This document shows positions 1 through 6,655 of a stretch of DNA of 8,768 nucleotides, one piece after another (the first letter of the stretch is position 1; each line of letters starts with the position of its first letter). The DNA comes from Gammaproteobacteria bacterium (GTDB lineage Bacteria > Pseudomonadota > Gammaproteobacteria > Steroidobacterales > Steroidobacteraceae). Below the pieces are notes generated by a model, which saw only the letters and a list, made by a program, of their open reading frames with translations, did no database searches and was not told the DNA's origin. The position numbers and the translations under genes are program-made. The stretch spans positions 2,535 to 11,302 of the forward strand of contig PMMB01000172.1 of NCBI GenBank assembly GCA_003165495.1, in the 5' to 3' direction.

Positions 1-1679
1 GCGCGGAAATCATCGGCATCAAGCTCAATTTCTCGAAGCGCTACATCACCTTGGCGCCCATCGCCACGGTGGTCGGACTCGCCTTTCGCTTGTTCGATCC
101 GGAGCGGTTGATGGGCGACAAAACGGACTTGGGTATTACCTGCGCATTGATTCCGCGCGATACCGCCGGGGTCGCGATCGGCCGGCGGCACTTTCCGCTG
201 AATGTCCCCTTCCAGAACGGACCCATTCAGGGACACGATGTGTTCGTCCCCATCGACGCCATCATCGGCGGCTTTTCCATGGCCGGGCAGGGATGGCGCA
301 TGCTGGTCGAGCAGCTATCGGTGGGCCGCTGCATTTCACTCCCCTCCAACGCCACCGGCGGCGCGCAGGCGGCGGTATATGCATCGGCCGCGTACGCTCG
401 CATACGGCGACAGTTCAACATGCCCATCGGCCGCTTCGAAGGCGTCGAGCAAGTCTTGGCGCGCATGGCGGCGCGCACCTACATCATGGATGCCGCGCGC
501 TCGGTCACCGCGGGCGCGATCGACGGCGGCGAAAAGCCGTCGGTGCCGTCCGCCATGCTGAAATATCATGCGACCGAATTCGGCCGCATGATCGCCAATG
601 ATGCAATGGATGTGCACGGCGGCAAGGGCATTTGCCTCGGCCCCAACAATTATTTGGGCCGCGGATACCAGATCGTGCCGGTCGCGATCACGGTCGAAGG
701 CGCCAATATACTGACGCGCAGCCTCATTATTTTCGGCCAGGGGGCCGTACGCTGCCATCCCTTCGTGCTGAAGGAAATGAATGCGGCGCGCAATCCCGAT
801 CACGAAGCCGGCGTGCTGAAGTTCGATCACGCGCTCATGGGCCACATCGGATTTGCTATTTCCAATGCCGCGCGCTCGCTCGTCATGGCATTCACTTTCG
901 CGCGCTTCACCAAGGTACCGCAAGTTGGAGCGACCAAACGCTACTTCCAGCATGTGAATCGCTATAGCGCGTCATTTGCTCTGGCGACCGATGTCGCGAT
1001 GCTGGCGCTCGGCGGTTATCTGAAGAAAATGGAAACGCTGTCGGCACGATTGGGCGACGTGCTGTCGATGATGTACTTGGCGTCGATGGTGTTGAAGCAT
1101 CACGAGAATCAGGGTCGCTTGCCTGAGGATCTGCCGCTGGTCGAATGGGCCTGCCGCAGCCTGCTGTATCAGGCACAGGAACAACTGCATCAGTTCCTGC
1201 GCAATTTCCCGAATCGTCCGCTGGCCGCGTTCATGCGGCTGCTCATCTTTCCGCGCGGACTCACGTATTTTCCGCCGAGCGATCGTTTAGGGCGCAGCAT
1301 CGTCGATCTGATCATGAACCCGACCGCGGCCAGGGAGCGCTTGAGCCGGCATATCTACAAGACTCAGACTGCGGGCAACCCGCTCGGACTGCTGCAAGAG
1401 GCATTGATTCTGTCGACCATGGCGGAGTCCCTCGAAAAACGGATTCGGGTGGACGGCGTCAAGAGCGGCCGGGTAACGGCGCTGGATCTTCCGGAACAGA
1501 TCGCACAGGCCGTGAGCCTTGGCATCTTGAACGAGGCCGAAGCCGCCGTTTTGCGCGATTACGATGCCAAGGTCTCGCATCTCATCAAAGTCGATGATTT
1601 CGCGCCGCATGAATTGGGCGCGGGCACGGTCGAAGGCGCGGGCACCGTCGGAGGCGCGGGCGCCGATCCGGTTTCATGA
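1..1679 (+). CDS. fadE: FadE-type acyl-CoA dehydrogenase, 3' part (5' end outside window)
   Basis: This enzyme makes the first oxidation of fatty acid beta-oxidation, converting acyl-CoA to trans-2-enoyl-CoA with FAD. The reading frame is open from base 3 with no start, so the gene runs in from the left; 558 codons are visible, against about 815 for E. coli FadE. The first visible residues, including KRYITLAPIATVVGLAFRL, match the mid-protein of FadE. Further FadE-like blocks are GQGWRMLVEQLSVGRCISLPS (bases 288-350), DVHGGKGI (609-632) and VEGANILTRSLIIFGQGAVR (693-752). The roughly 300 residues after that fit the bacterial acyl-CoA dehydrogenase C-terminal domain (formerly DUF1974), which is typical of the FadE subfamily and absent from short acyl-CoA dehydrogenases. 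The extreme C terminus is an odd Gly/Ala-rich repeat (see 1617-1664). The stop overlaps the next start. Family call is seen from sequence; chain-length preference cannot be told. Confidence 0.95.
   Translation, partial: AEIIGIKLNFSKRYITLAPIATVVGLAFRLFDPERLMGDKTDLGITCALIPRDTAGVAIGRRHFPLNVPFQNGPIQGHDVFVPIDAIIGGFSMAGQGWRMLVEQLSVGRCISLPSNATGGAQAAVYASAAYARIRRQFNMPIGRFEGVEQVLARMAARTYIMDAARSVTAGAIDGGEKPSVPSAMLKYHATEFGRMIANDAMDVHGGKGICLGPNNYLGRGYQIVPVAITVEGANILTRSLIIFGQGAVRCHPFVLKEMNAARNPDHEAGVLKFDHALMGHIGFAISNAARSLVMAFTFARFTKVPQVGATKRYFQHVNRYSASFALATDVAMLALGGYLKKMETLSARLGDVLSMMYLASMVLKHHENQGRLPEDLPLVEWACRSLLYQAQEQLHQFLRNFPNRPLAAFMRLLIFPRGLTYFPPSDRLGRSIVDLIMNPTAARERLSRHIYKTQTAGNPLGLLQEALILSTMAESLEKRIRVDGVKSGRVTALDLPEQIAQAVSLGILNEAEAAVLRDYDAKVSHLIKVDDFAPHELGAGTVEGAGTVGGAGADPVS
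1617..1664 (+). repeat. In-frame 18-base tandem repeat at the fadE 3' end
   Basis: Two near-identical 18-base units (1617-1634 and 1635-1652) and a 12-base partial third (1653-1664) encode GAGTVE, GAGTVG and GAGA. The units differ at only a few bases. They fall after the folded part of FadE, just before the stop, and end close to the start of the next gene. This looks like a slippage-type expansion of a flexible tail. Confidence 0.8.
1676..1679 (+). promoter_or_regulatory. ATGA stop/start overlap (translational coupling)
   Basis: The ATG of the DUF3667 gene (1676-1678) overlaps the TGA stop of fadE (1677-1679). No well-spaced ribosome binding site precedes it: the nearest GGAGG (1650-1654) lies 21 bases upstream, inside the fadE repeat. 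Initiation by ribosomes ending fadE is therefore the likeliest route (inference). Confidence 0.65.
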
Positions 1680-2578
1680 CATTGGAAGCGCCCGAGCAAC
1701 CCGCTCCTCCGGTCAGCGTCGTCCGCCGCTGCCTGAACTGCGGCTCGGCGTTGCCGGGGCGCTACTGCGCCAATTGCAGCCAGGCCGCGGACGTCCATTT
1801 GCCGAGCGCCCGGGAGCTCTTGCACGAGGCGCTCGAGGGCATCACGCATTCGGACTCCCGATTGTGGCGAACCCTGTGTTTGCTGTGGTTCAAGCCCGGA
1901 AAACTCACCCAAGAGTACGTGGCCGGCCGGCGCGCATCGTATCTGCCGCCGTTTCGCCTGTACCTGGTGTTGAGCATCATATTTTTTCTGGTGGCGTCGG
2001 TCTCGAACACGCACACCACTTTCGTGCGCTTCGACGACACCACCTCCAAGAGCGGAGCGCCCGAGTCGGAATGCGCCAGTGTGTATGCCACTAAGTTCGC
2101 CGTCACTGTGTTCGGACGAGATTGGGCCCCGCGAATCAAGCACGCCTGCGGCGAAATCGCGCGAGACAATGGCGCAAACTTGTTTCACCTGTTTGTCGGC
2201 ACCAGCCCCAAGGCCATGTTCATCTTTCTGCCCCTGATCGCATTTCTGCACATGCTGATGTACTGGCGACCCCGGCACAGATACGCGGAACACCTGCTCT
2301 TTTTCCTTCACGTGCATGCGTTTTTCTTTTCTGTGATAACTCTGGCGGTATTGTCTGCGGACGCCGCCGAGACCTGGCCCAGCCTGAACCCCGTGTGGCG
2401 CTGGGTGCCGCTGCTGCTTTGGTCCTTGCCGCTATATACGGTTATTGCCATGAGACGGGTCTTCGGCAGAAGCTGGGCGGGCACGCTGCTCAAGGCATTC
2501 GCACTTATTGTGGTGTACCTGGTCGTATTGAGCATCACTCTGGTCGGCGTATTCGTGTATGCCGTGCTGCAGCTGTAA
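1676..2578 (+). CDS. DUF3667-type zinc-ribbon multi-pass membrane protein
   Basis: The 300-residue product has an N-terminal zinc ribbon with four cysteines, C19-x2-C22 and C31-x2-C34 (RCLNCG, RYCANC). A conserved stretch follows: SDSRLWRTLCLLWFKPGKL, then an EYVAGRRASYLPPFRLY block leading into the first membrane helix. This order of ribbon, then 'tract ending in pushing through the membrane', matches the DUF3667 family. Hydrophobic segments are visible at about residues 94-112, 179-197, 206-228, 240-261 and 272-299, giving roughly five helices. The region between helices one and two (about 113-178) is polar and contains two cysteines (C131, C158). The family has no established function. The gene is coupled to fadE by ATGA, which suggests co-expression but does not prove a role in lipid metabolism. 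Confidence is high that it is a real membrane protein and good for the family. Confidence 0.85.
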   Translation: MTLEAPEQPAPPVSVVRRCLNCGSALPGRYCANCSQAADVHLPSARELLHEALEGITHSDSRLWRTLCLLWFKPGKLTQEYVAGRRASYLPPFRLYLVLSIIFFLVASVSNTHTTFVRFDDTTSKSGAPESECASVYATKFAVTVFGRDWAPRIKHACGEIARDNGANLFHLFVGTSPKAMFIFLPLIAFLHMLMYWRPRHRYAEHLLFFLHVHAFFFSVITLAVLSADAAETWPSLNPVWRWVPLLLWSLPLYTVIAMRRVFGRSWAGTLLKAFALIVVYLVVLSITLVGVFVYAVLQL

Positions 2579-2600
2579 GATGGACTGGCCGTCCGCAATC

Positions 2601-2605
2601 AGGAG
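2601..2605 (+). promoter_or_regulatory. Ribosome binding site of the DUF4399 gene
   Basis: AGGAG lies six bases before the ATG at 2612, in the 33-base gap after the DUF3667 gene. It is the best Shine-Dalgarno sequence in the window and fixes this start. Confidence 0.75.
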
Positions 2606-2611
2606 ATCCGC

Positions 2612-3034
2612 ATGAATCGTCTACTTCTCGCGTTGGGCGTCACTTTGATTGCGACCTTCGCTGCGGCGCAAGAACGCACCGCGCCCGCCCCGAATGCCGA
2701 GGTGTATATCATCGCTCCGCAAAACGGCGCGACGGTGCACGGTCCGGTCACCGTGCGCTTTGGATTGAAGGGGATGGGAATCGCGCCGGCGGGAGTCAAA
2801 TTCGAGAACACGGGGCACCATCATCTCATTGTCGACACCGACATCAGCGAATTGAAGCTCGATGCGCCGATGCCGGCGACCGACAAGATACTGCACTTCG
2901 GCAAGGGTCAGACCGAGACGACGCTGACCTTGTCTCCCGGCAAGCACACGCTTGAATTGGTGTTTGCGGACTACTTGCACCAGTCCTTCGATCCGCCGTT
3001 GCACTCGAAGAAAATTTCCATCACCGTGGAATGA
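2612..3034 (+). CDS. Exported DUF4399 protein
   Basis: The 140-residue product starts with a clear signal peptide: a basic start (MNR), a hydrophobic core, and a cleavage site after residues AAA at about position 19. The mature part, about 120 residues, fits the DUF4399 family. It has an opening strand VYIIAPQNGATVHGPVTVRF, the triple histidine block NTGHHHLIVD (histidines at 69-71), a G-x-GQTE region (about 97-103), and the closing segment LSPGKHTLELVFADYLHQSF. The fold is probably an all-beta periplasmic domain. The histidine cluster could bind a metal, but this is inference and the family function is not established. A strong ribosome binding site supports the start. The stop is only 3 bases before the dinB start, so the two are almost certainly co-transcribed. 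Confidence 0.88.
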   Translation: MNRLLLALGVTLIATFAAAQERTAPAPNAEVYIIAPQNGATVHGPVTVRFGLKGMGIAPAGVKFENTGHHHLIVDTDISELKLDAPMPATDKILHFGKGQTETTLTLSPGKHTLELVFADYLHQSFDPPLHSKKISITVE

Positions 3035-3037
3035 TCG

Positions 3038-4228
3038 ATGCGGCGCAGCGACGCCCGGGCGATACTGCATATCGACATGGACGCTTTCTACGCGTCCGTG
3101 GAAGAACAGGATCGCCCGGAACTCAAAGGTAGGCCATTGATCGTGGGCGGCACGAGCGGCCGCGGCGTGGTCGCCGCGGCCAACTATGCCGTACGGCGCT
3201 TTGGCGTACGCTCGGCCATGCCCATGCGCGAAGCGTTGCGCCGCTGTCCCGAGGCGATCTGCGTGCAGCCGCGAATGGCGCGCTACAAAGAGGTTTCGGA
3301 ACAGGTGTTCACGATTTTTCACGAATTCACGCCGCTCGTGGAGGGCCTATCCTTGGACGAGGCATTTCTCGACGTCACCTCGAGTCAGCAGCTCCTGGGG
3401 AGCGCGGAGTCGATTGGCAGCGAAATCCGGCGTCGCATCGTCAAGCAAACCGGCCTCACCGCGTCGGTCGGCATCGCGCCGAACAAACTGCTGGCCAAGA
3501 TCGCTTCCGACCTGAACAAACCCGACGGCATGTGCCGTATCGGCGCGGACAATATGCGTGACATCTTGGATGAGTTGCCGATCGAGAAATTGTTCGGTGT
3601 CGGGCCGAAGACTTTACCCGCCGTGCATGCGGCGGGAATTCGCAGCTTCGGCGATTTGCGCCGGGCCGGCGACGAGGTGTTGTGGCGAGCCTTTGGCAGG
3701 CGTGGAAAATCCATGCGTTCATTGGCATCCGGCGTGGACGATCGGCCCGTCGAGCCGAATCGCGAAGAGAAATCGATCAGCGCCGAGGAGACCTATGCCA
3801 CCGACATCCGTGGGGTGGCGGCGCTCACGGTGCAGTTGCTGCGCCTCGCGGATAAGGCGGCCTCGCGGCTGCGAGCGCACGAACTCGCCGCCGGCAGAGT
3901 GAGCGTCAAGATCCGCCGCGGCGATTTCACGACCTACACTCGCCAACGCACCGTGGAGCCGCCCACACAAGAAACGGCCATCGTATCCTCAGCCGCGAAG
4001 GCTCTACTCGAGCAATGGCTGGCAACTCAGCCCGATGCCGCGGTGCGACTATTGGGGGTCGGGGTCAGCGACTTACAAACGCTGCCGCAGGCGGATTTAT
4101 TCGCGGGCGGTCTCGCTCAAAGTTCGCGATTGGACTCAGCAATTGACGGCATCCGCGACCGCTTTGGATCGGACATGCTGACTCGTGCCAGCCTATTGTC
4201 CCGGACCCCAAGCGGCTCCGACCCTTAG
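3038..4228 (+). CDS. dinB: DNA polymerase IV (Y-family translesion polymerase)
   Basis: DinB copies past damaged template bases and is error-prone. The 396-residue product shows the palm motif HIDMDAFYASVE, with catalytic D13, and SLDEAFLDV with D107 and E108, the metal-binding acidic trio. Other matches are RRFGVRSAMPM in the fingers region, SVGIAPNKLLAKIASDLNKP, and the helix-hairpin-helix segment IEKLFGVGPKT. A little-finger domain follows. The residue at the sugar steric-gate position is Y18, as in archaeal Dpo4, whereas E. coli DinB has Phe. QADLF (351-355) looks like the sliding-clamp binding motif; it sits 41 residues before the C terminus rather than at the very end. The ATG at 3038 gives an N terminus about five residues longer than E. 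coli DinB. It has only a weak GGA upstream and lies 3 bases after the DUF4399 stop, so reinitiation is likely. I see no LexA box (CTG-N10-CAG) near either start. Confidence 0.96.
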   Translation: MRRSDARAILHIDMDAFYASVEEQDRPELKGRPLIVGGTSGRGVVAAANYAVRRFGVRSAMPMREALRRCPEAICVQPRMARYKEVSEQVFTIFHEFTPLVEGLSLDEAFLDVTSSQQLLGSAESIGSEIRRRIVKQTGLTASVGIAPNKLLAKIASDLNKPDGMCRIGADNMRDILDELPIEKLFGVGPKTLPAVHAAGIRSFGDLRRAGDEVLWRAFGRRGKSMRSLASGVDDRPVEPNREEKSISAEETYATDIRGVAALTVQLLRLADKAASRLRAHELAAGRVSVKIRRGDFTTYTRQRTVEPPTQETAIVSSAAKALLEQWLATQPDAAVRLLGVGVSDLQTLPQADLFAGGLAQSSRLDSAIDGIRDRFGSDMLTRASLLSRTPSGSDP

Positions 4229-4255
4229 CGGCTGAATTGGTATCCTAGGGCAGCC

Positions 4256-5914
4256 ATGTACGTACGCTTCTTCGGTCTCAACGAAAAGCCCTTCGCCATC
4301 ACGCCGGACCCGCGCTATCTCTATTTGAGCGAGCGCCACGCCGAAGCTCTGGCGCATTTGCTGTACGGCGTCAACGAATCCGGGGGTTTCATTCAACTGA
4401 CCGGGGAGGTGGGTACGGGCAAAACCACCGTGGTGCGTACCCTGCTGTCGCGCGTTCCGCATCATGCCGATGTCGCCGTCATATTGAATCCCCGGGTGAC
4501 GCCCGTCGAGTTTCTGCTCACCATCTGCGAAGAGCTGGGCCTCGGTATTGCCGCCGCCGATCGCGACAGCGTCAAACAGATGGTCGATGCGCTGAATCGT
4601 CGGCTGCTGTCGGCCCACGCAGACGGGCGGCGCATCATCGTGATCGTGGACGAGGCGCAGAACCTGTCTACCGAGGTGTTGGAACAGGTCCGTCTGCTGA
4701 CCAATCTAGAGACCCCCACGCAGAAGCTGCTGCAAATCATTCTGATCGGGCAGCCGGAACTTCGCGAGTTGCTCGACCGCACCGAGCTGCGCCAGCTGGC
4801 ACAGCGAATCACCGGTCGATACCATTTGGAGCCTTTGTCGCGGGAGGAAACACGGGGCTACGTACGCCATCGGCTGCGCGTTGCCGGTGCCGCCGAGGAA
4901 ATTTTCACACCCTCGGCGCTCGCCGAAGTACACCGCTTGGCGTCGGGCATCCCGCGCGCGATCAATGTCACCTGCGACCGCGCCCTGCTCGGTGCCTATA
5001 CCCAGGAAAGACGAAAAGTGACGGCCGCGCTGGTGCGACTCGCGGCCGGCGAGGTCTACGGCCGGCGGTTTGTGCCCTCGTGGTTGGGCTGGCTCGCCGG
5101 GGTCCTCGGCCTATTGAGCATTGCGGCAGCCGCCTTTGTCGGCTGGCAACTGTGGCCGCGGCAAATTTTTTCCTTGCACGCCTCCGGCGACAAGCCGACC
5201 TACAGCACGGCCCGCCCGGCTTCCACAGCGGCTGTTGCGATTCCGGTGGTGGTGAAACCGCCCGCACCCGCGCCGGCACCCGTGTCCATCAACGCCTTGC
5301 TCGCGGCCAACAGCGCCAATACCAGCGATGCGGCCGCCTTCCGCCGTCTACTGTCGTTATGGGGAACGGCCATGGCGAATGACCAAGACCCGTGCGGGCA
5401 GGCGGCCAAGGCGGGTTTGTCGTGCCTGGAGCAACGCGGCTCTTGGGCGCAGGTCAGAGCCTTGAACCGGCCTGCCATCCTGACGCTGACCGACGATCAC
5501 GCACAACGGCACCGCGTCGTGCTGTCCGCGTTGGACGATCAGTTCGCAACCTTGAATTTGGGCGAACACAACGAGCGAGTGCCCCTCGATGAGGTTTCGC
5601 GGGATTGGTTCGGGGAATTCACCGTCGTTTGGAAACCCAAGACCGCGCGCGCCCGGCTGTTGTCGCTGGGGATGAAGGGAGACGAAGTCCGTTGGTTGCG
5701 GCGCAGTCTCAACGCCCTGCAAGGCGCTGCGTCGGACCCGGAACACGGCGATGTCTACGACGAAGAATTGGCGATTGCCGTGCAGAATTTCCAACGCGAA
5801 CATCGACTCAATGTCGACGGAATCGCGGGAGTGCAAACCCAAGTCGTGCTCGACACCGCTTTAGCCGAACCTGGTTCGCCCTTGTTGCTGCCCAACGCGC
5901 CGCGCGGCAGCTAG
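4256..5914 (+). CDS. gspA: GspA/ExeA-type AAA ATPase of type II secretion
   Basis: GspA works with GspB in the inner membrane and, in Aeromonas, is needed to place the secretin ring through peptidoglycan. The 552-residue product opens with MYVRFFGLNEKPFAITPDPR, the hallmark N terminus of this family. The AAA domain carries Walker A GEVGTGKTT (50-58), Walker B IIVIVDEAQ (127-135) with D132-E133, and LIGQPEL (163-169). One membrane helix lies at about 276-299, followed by a proline-rich linker. A C39-peptidase-like segment (about 355-455) includes DPCGQAAKAGLSCLEQRGSW with C380 and C390; this segment is thought to be non-proteolytic in the family. A peptidoglycan-binding domain ends the protein (about 464-535, LLSLGMKGDEVRWLRRSL and VDGIAG). 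AGGG at 4247-4250 is the likely ribosome binding site. The gap from dinB is 27 bases. Length and domain order are normal for GspA. Confidence 0.94.
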   Translation: MYVRFFGLNEKPFAITPDPRYLYLSERHAEALAHLLYGVNESGGFIQLTGEVGTGKTTVVRTLLSRVPHHADVAVILNPRVTPVEFLLTICEELGLGIAAADRDSVKQMVDALNRRLLSAHADGRRIIVIVDEAQNLSTEVLEQVRLLTNLETPTQKLLQIILIGQPELRELLDRTELRQLAQRITGRYHLEPLSREETRGYVRHRLRVAGAAEEIFTPSALAEVHRLASGIPRAINVTCDRALLGAYTQERRKVTAALVRLAAGEVYGRRFVPSWLGWLAGVLGLLSIAAAAFVGWQLWPRQIFSLHASGDKPTYSTARPASTAAVAIPVVVKPPAPAPAPVSINALLAANSANTSDAAAFRRLLSLWGTAMANDQDPCGQAAKAGLSCLEQRGSWAQVRALNRPAILTLTDDHAQRHRVVLSALDDQFATLNLGEHNERVPLDEVSRDWFGEFTVVWKPKTARARLLSLGMKGDEVRWLRRSLNALQGAASDPEHGDVYDEELAIAVQNFQREHRLNVDGIAGVQTQVVLDTALAEPGSPLLLPNAPRGS

Positions 5915-5917
5915 GAA
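5913..5917 (+). promoter_or_regulatory. Ribosome binding site of gspB
   Basis: AGGAA lies five bases before the ATG at 5923 and overlaps the TAG stop of gspA (5912-5914). It selects this ATG over the in-frame upstream codons, which would run through the end of gspA. Confidence 0.7.
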
Positions 5918-5922
5918 TTTTC

Positions 5923-6588
5923 ATGTCCTTCATTCTCGACGCACTCAAGAAATCGGAAATCGAACGGCAGCGGCAATCCGTGTCGGGCCTGATGGACACG
6001 CGCCCCGGCCCGCGGCGAAACCGCCTGCCCGTCTGGGCCGTCGCACTGGGCGTGGTGTTGCTCGGGATTAATCTGCTGGTCTTGACGTACCTCTGGACGC
6101 GAAAAAGCGCTCCCGCCGCGCATGTTTCGCGGCCTGCGGATGCAGCGTCCACACCCGCAGTCGGCGCCGCGCCGCCCGCGACGGAGCACTTCAGTCCGCT
6201 GGACGCCGCGCCGGTGTACGCGCCGGAAATTCCAGTCGCGGCCGTAGAAAGCCCCGCGCCTCTGCGGCCGCCGATGAACCGCTTAGCCGCGCACCCCGCA
6301 CGTCATGTGGACCCGCTGTTGACCGACGAGGACGCCAAAGCCGACAACCAGGAAGTACTGCCCTCGATCAGTGAAATCAGCTTGAGCGGGGCGCAAGCGC
6401 TGCCCGAGTTGCACCTCGACGTTCATGTCTATGCGACCAAAACGGCCGAGCGCTTTGTGTACATCAACATGCGCAAGTATCACGAAGGCGCCACGTTGCA
6501 AGAAGGTCCCACCGTCGAGCGCATTCGACGCGATGGGGTGGTGCTGAATTACCAGGGTCTGCGATTCATTCTGCCGCGGCGGCCGTAG
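5923..6588 (+). CDS. gspB: GspB/ExeB-type type II secretion assembly protein
   Basis: GspB is the inner-membrane partner of the GspA ATPase. The 221-residue product begins MSFILDALKKSEIERQRQ, the diagnostic start of GspB/ExeB proteins, which fixes the ATG at 5923 even though the frame is open much further upstream. A single membrane helix spans about 36-58. A long Ala/Pro-rich periplasmic linker runs to about 155. The C-terminal domain (about 158-221, containing LHLDVHVYATKTAERFVYIN and the ending YQGLRFILPRRP) matches the conserved GspB periplasmic domain. The gene starts 8 bases after gspA, so the two form a translationally tight pair. No gspC to gspO genes are visible in this window; the rest of the secretion machine, if present, lies elsewhere. 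Confidence 0.93.
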   Translation: MSFILDALKKSEIERQRQSVSGLMDTRPGPRRNRLPVWAVALGVVLLGINLLVLTYLWTRKSAPAAHVSRPADAASTPAVGAAPPATEHFSPLDAAPVYAPEIPVAAVESPAPLRPPMNRLAAHPARHVDPLLTDEDAKADNQEVLPSISEISLSGAQALPELHLDVHVYATKTAERFVYINMRKYHEGATLQEGPTVERIRRDGVVLNYQGLRFILPRRP

Positions 6589-6611
6589 GCACTAGCTTGC
6601 GTCGCCGGGCG

Positions 6612-6640
6612 TCGCTACCATGTGAGCGATTTTATTTTTT
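6612..6640 (+). terminator. Possible intrinsic terminator after gspB
   Basis: TCGCT (6612-6616) pairs fully with AGCGA (6625-6629). AC (6617-6618) can pair with GT (6622-6623), leaving G6624 bulged and a three-base loop. The hairpin is followed at once by TTTTATTTTTT (6630-6640), the longest T-rich run in the window. The stem is short, so strength is doubtful. It sits just before the ribosome binding site of the next gene. Confidence 0.4.
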
Positions 6641-6641
6641 C

Positions 6642-6647
6642 GGAGAG
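6642..6647 (+). promoter_or_regulatory. Ribosome binding site supporting a TTG start
   Basis: GGAGAG lies eight bases before the TTG at 6656. The only upstream in-frame ATG (6620) is followed directly by a stop, so TTG at 6656 or GTG at 6674 must be the start. The spacing favours TTG. Confidence 0.6.
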
Positions 6648-6655
6648 TCGCTGCC

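Noticed and set aside
336..953. Open frame of 205 codons on the - strand within fadE
   Set aside because: The + strand frame holds conserved FadE motifs throughout; the opposite frame shows only Arg/Ala-rich sequence.
1559..2317. Open frame of 252 codons on the - strand
   Set aside because: It lies opposite the end of fadE and the DUF3667 gene, crosses their junction, and encodes a low-complexity Gly/Arg/Ala-rich product with no recognisable domain. Such frames are expected opposite GC-rich genes.
2582..2594. Small hairpin GGAC/GTCC after the DUF3667 gene
   Set aside because: The stem is only four pairs and no T-run follows, so it does not support a terminator call.
2621..3322. Open frame of 233 codons on the - strand
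   Set aside because: It is opposite both the DUF4399 gene and dinB, whose products are clearly recognised. Its product is rich in Arg, His and Gly and shows no domain.
4196..4246. Possible promoter before gspA (TTGTCC and TATCCT)
   Set aside because: The two elements are 39 bases apart, far from the usual 16-18, and no alternative -35 element fits the TATCCT at 4241-4246.
5605..5922. N-terminal extension of gspB in its own frame
   Set aside because: The frame is open upstream to 5605, but the extension overlaps the gspA peptidoglycan-binding domain. The conserved GspB start MSFILDALKKSE and a good ribosome binding site place the start at 5923.
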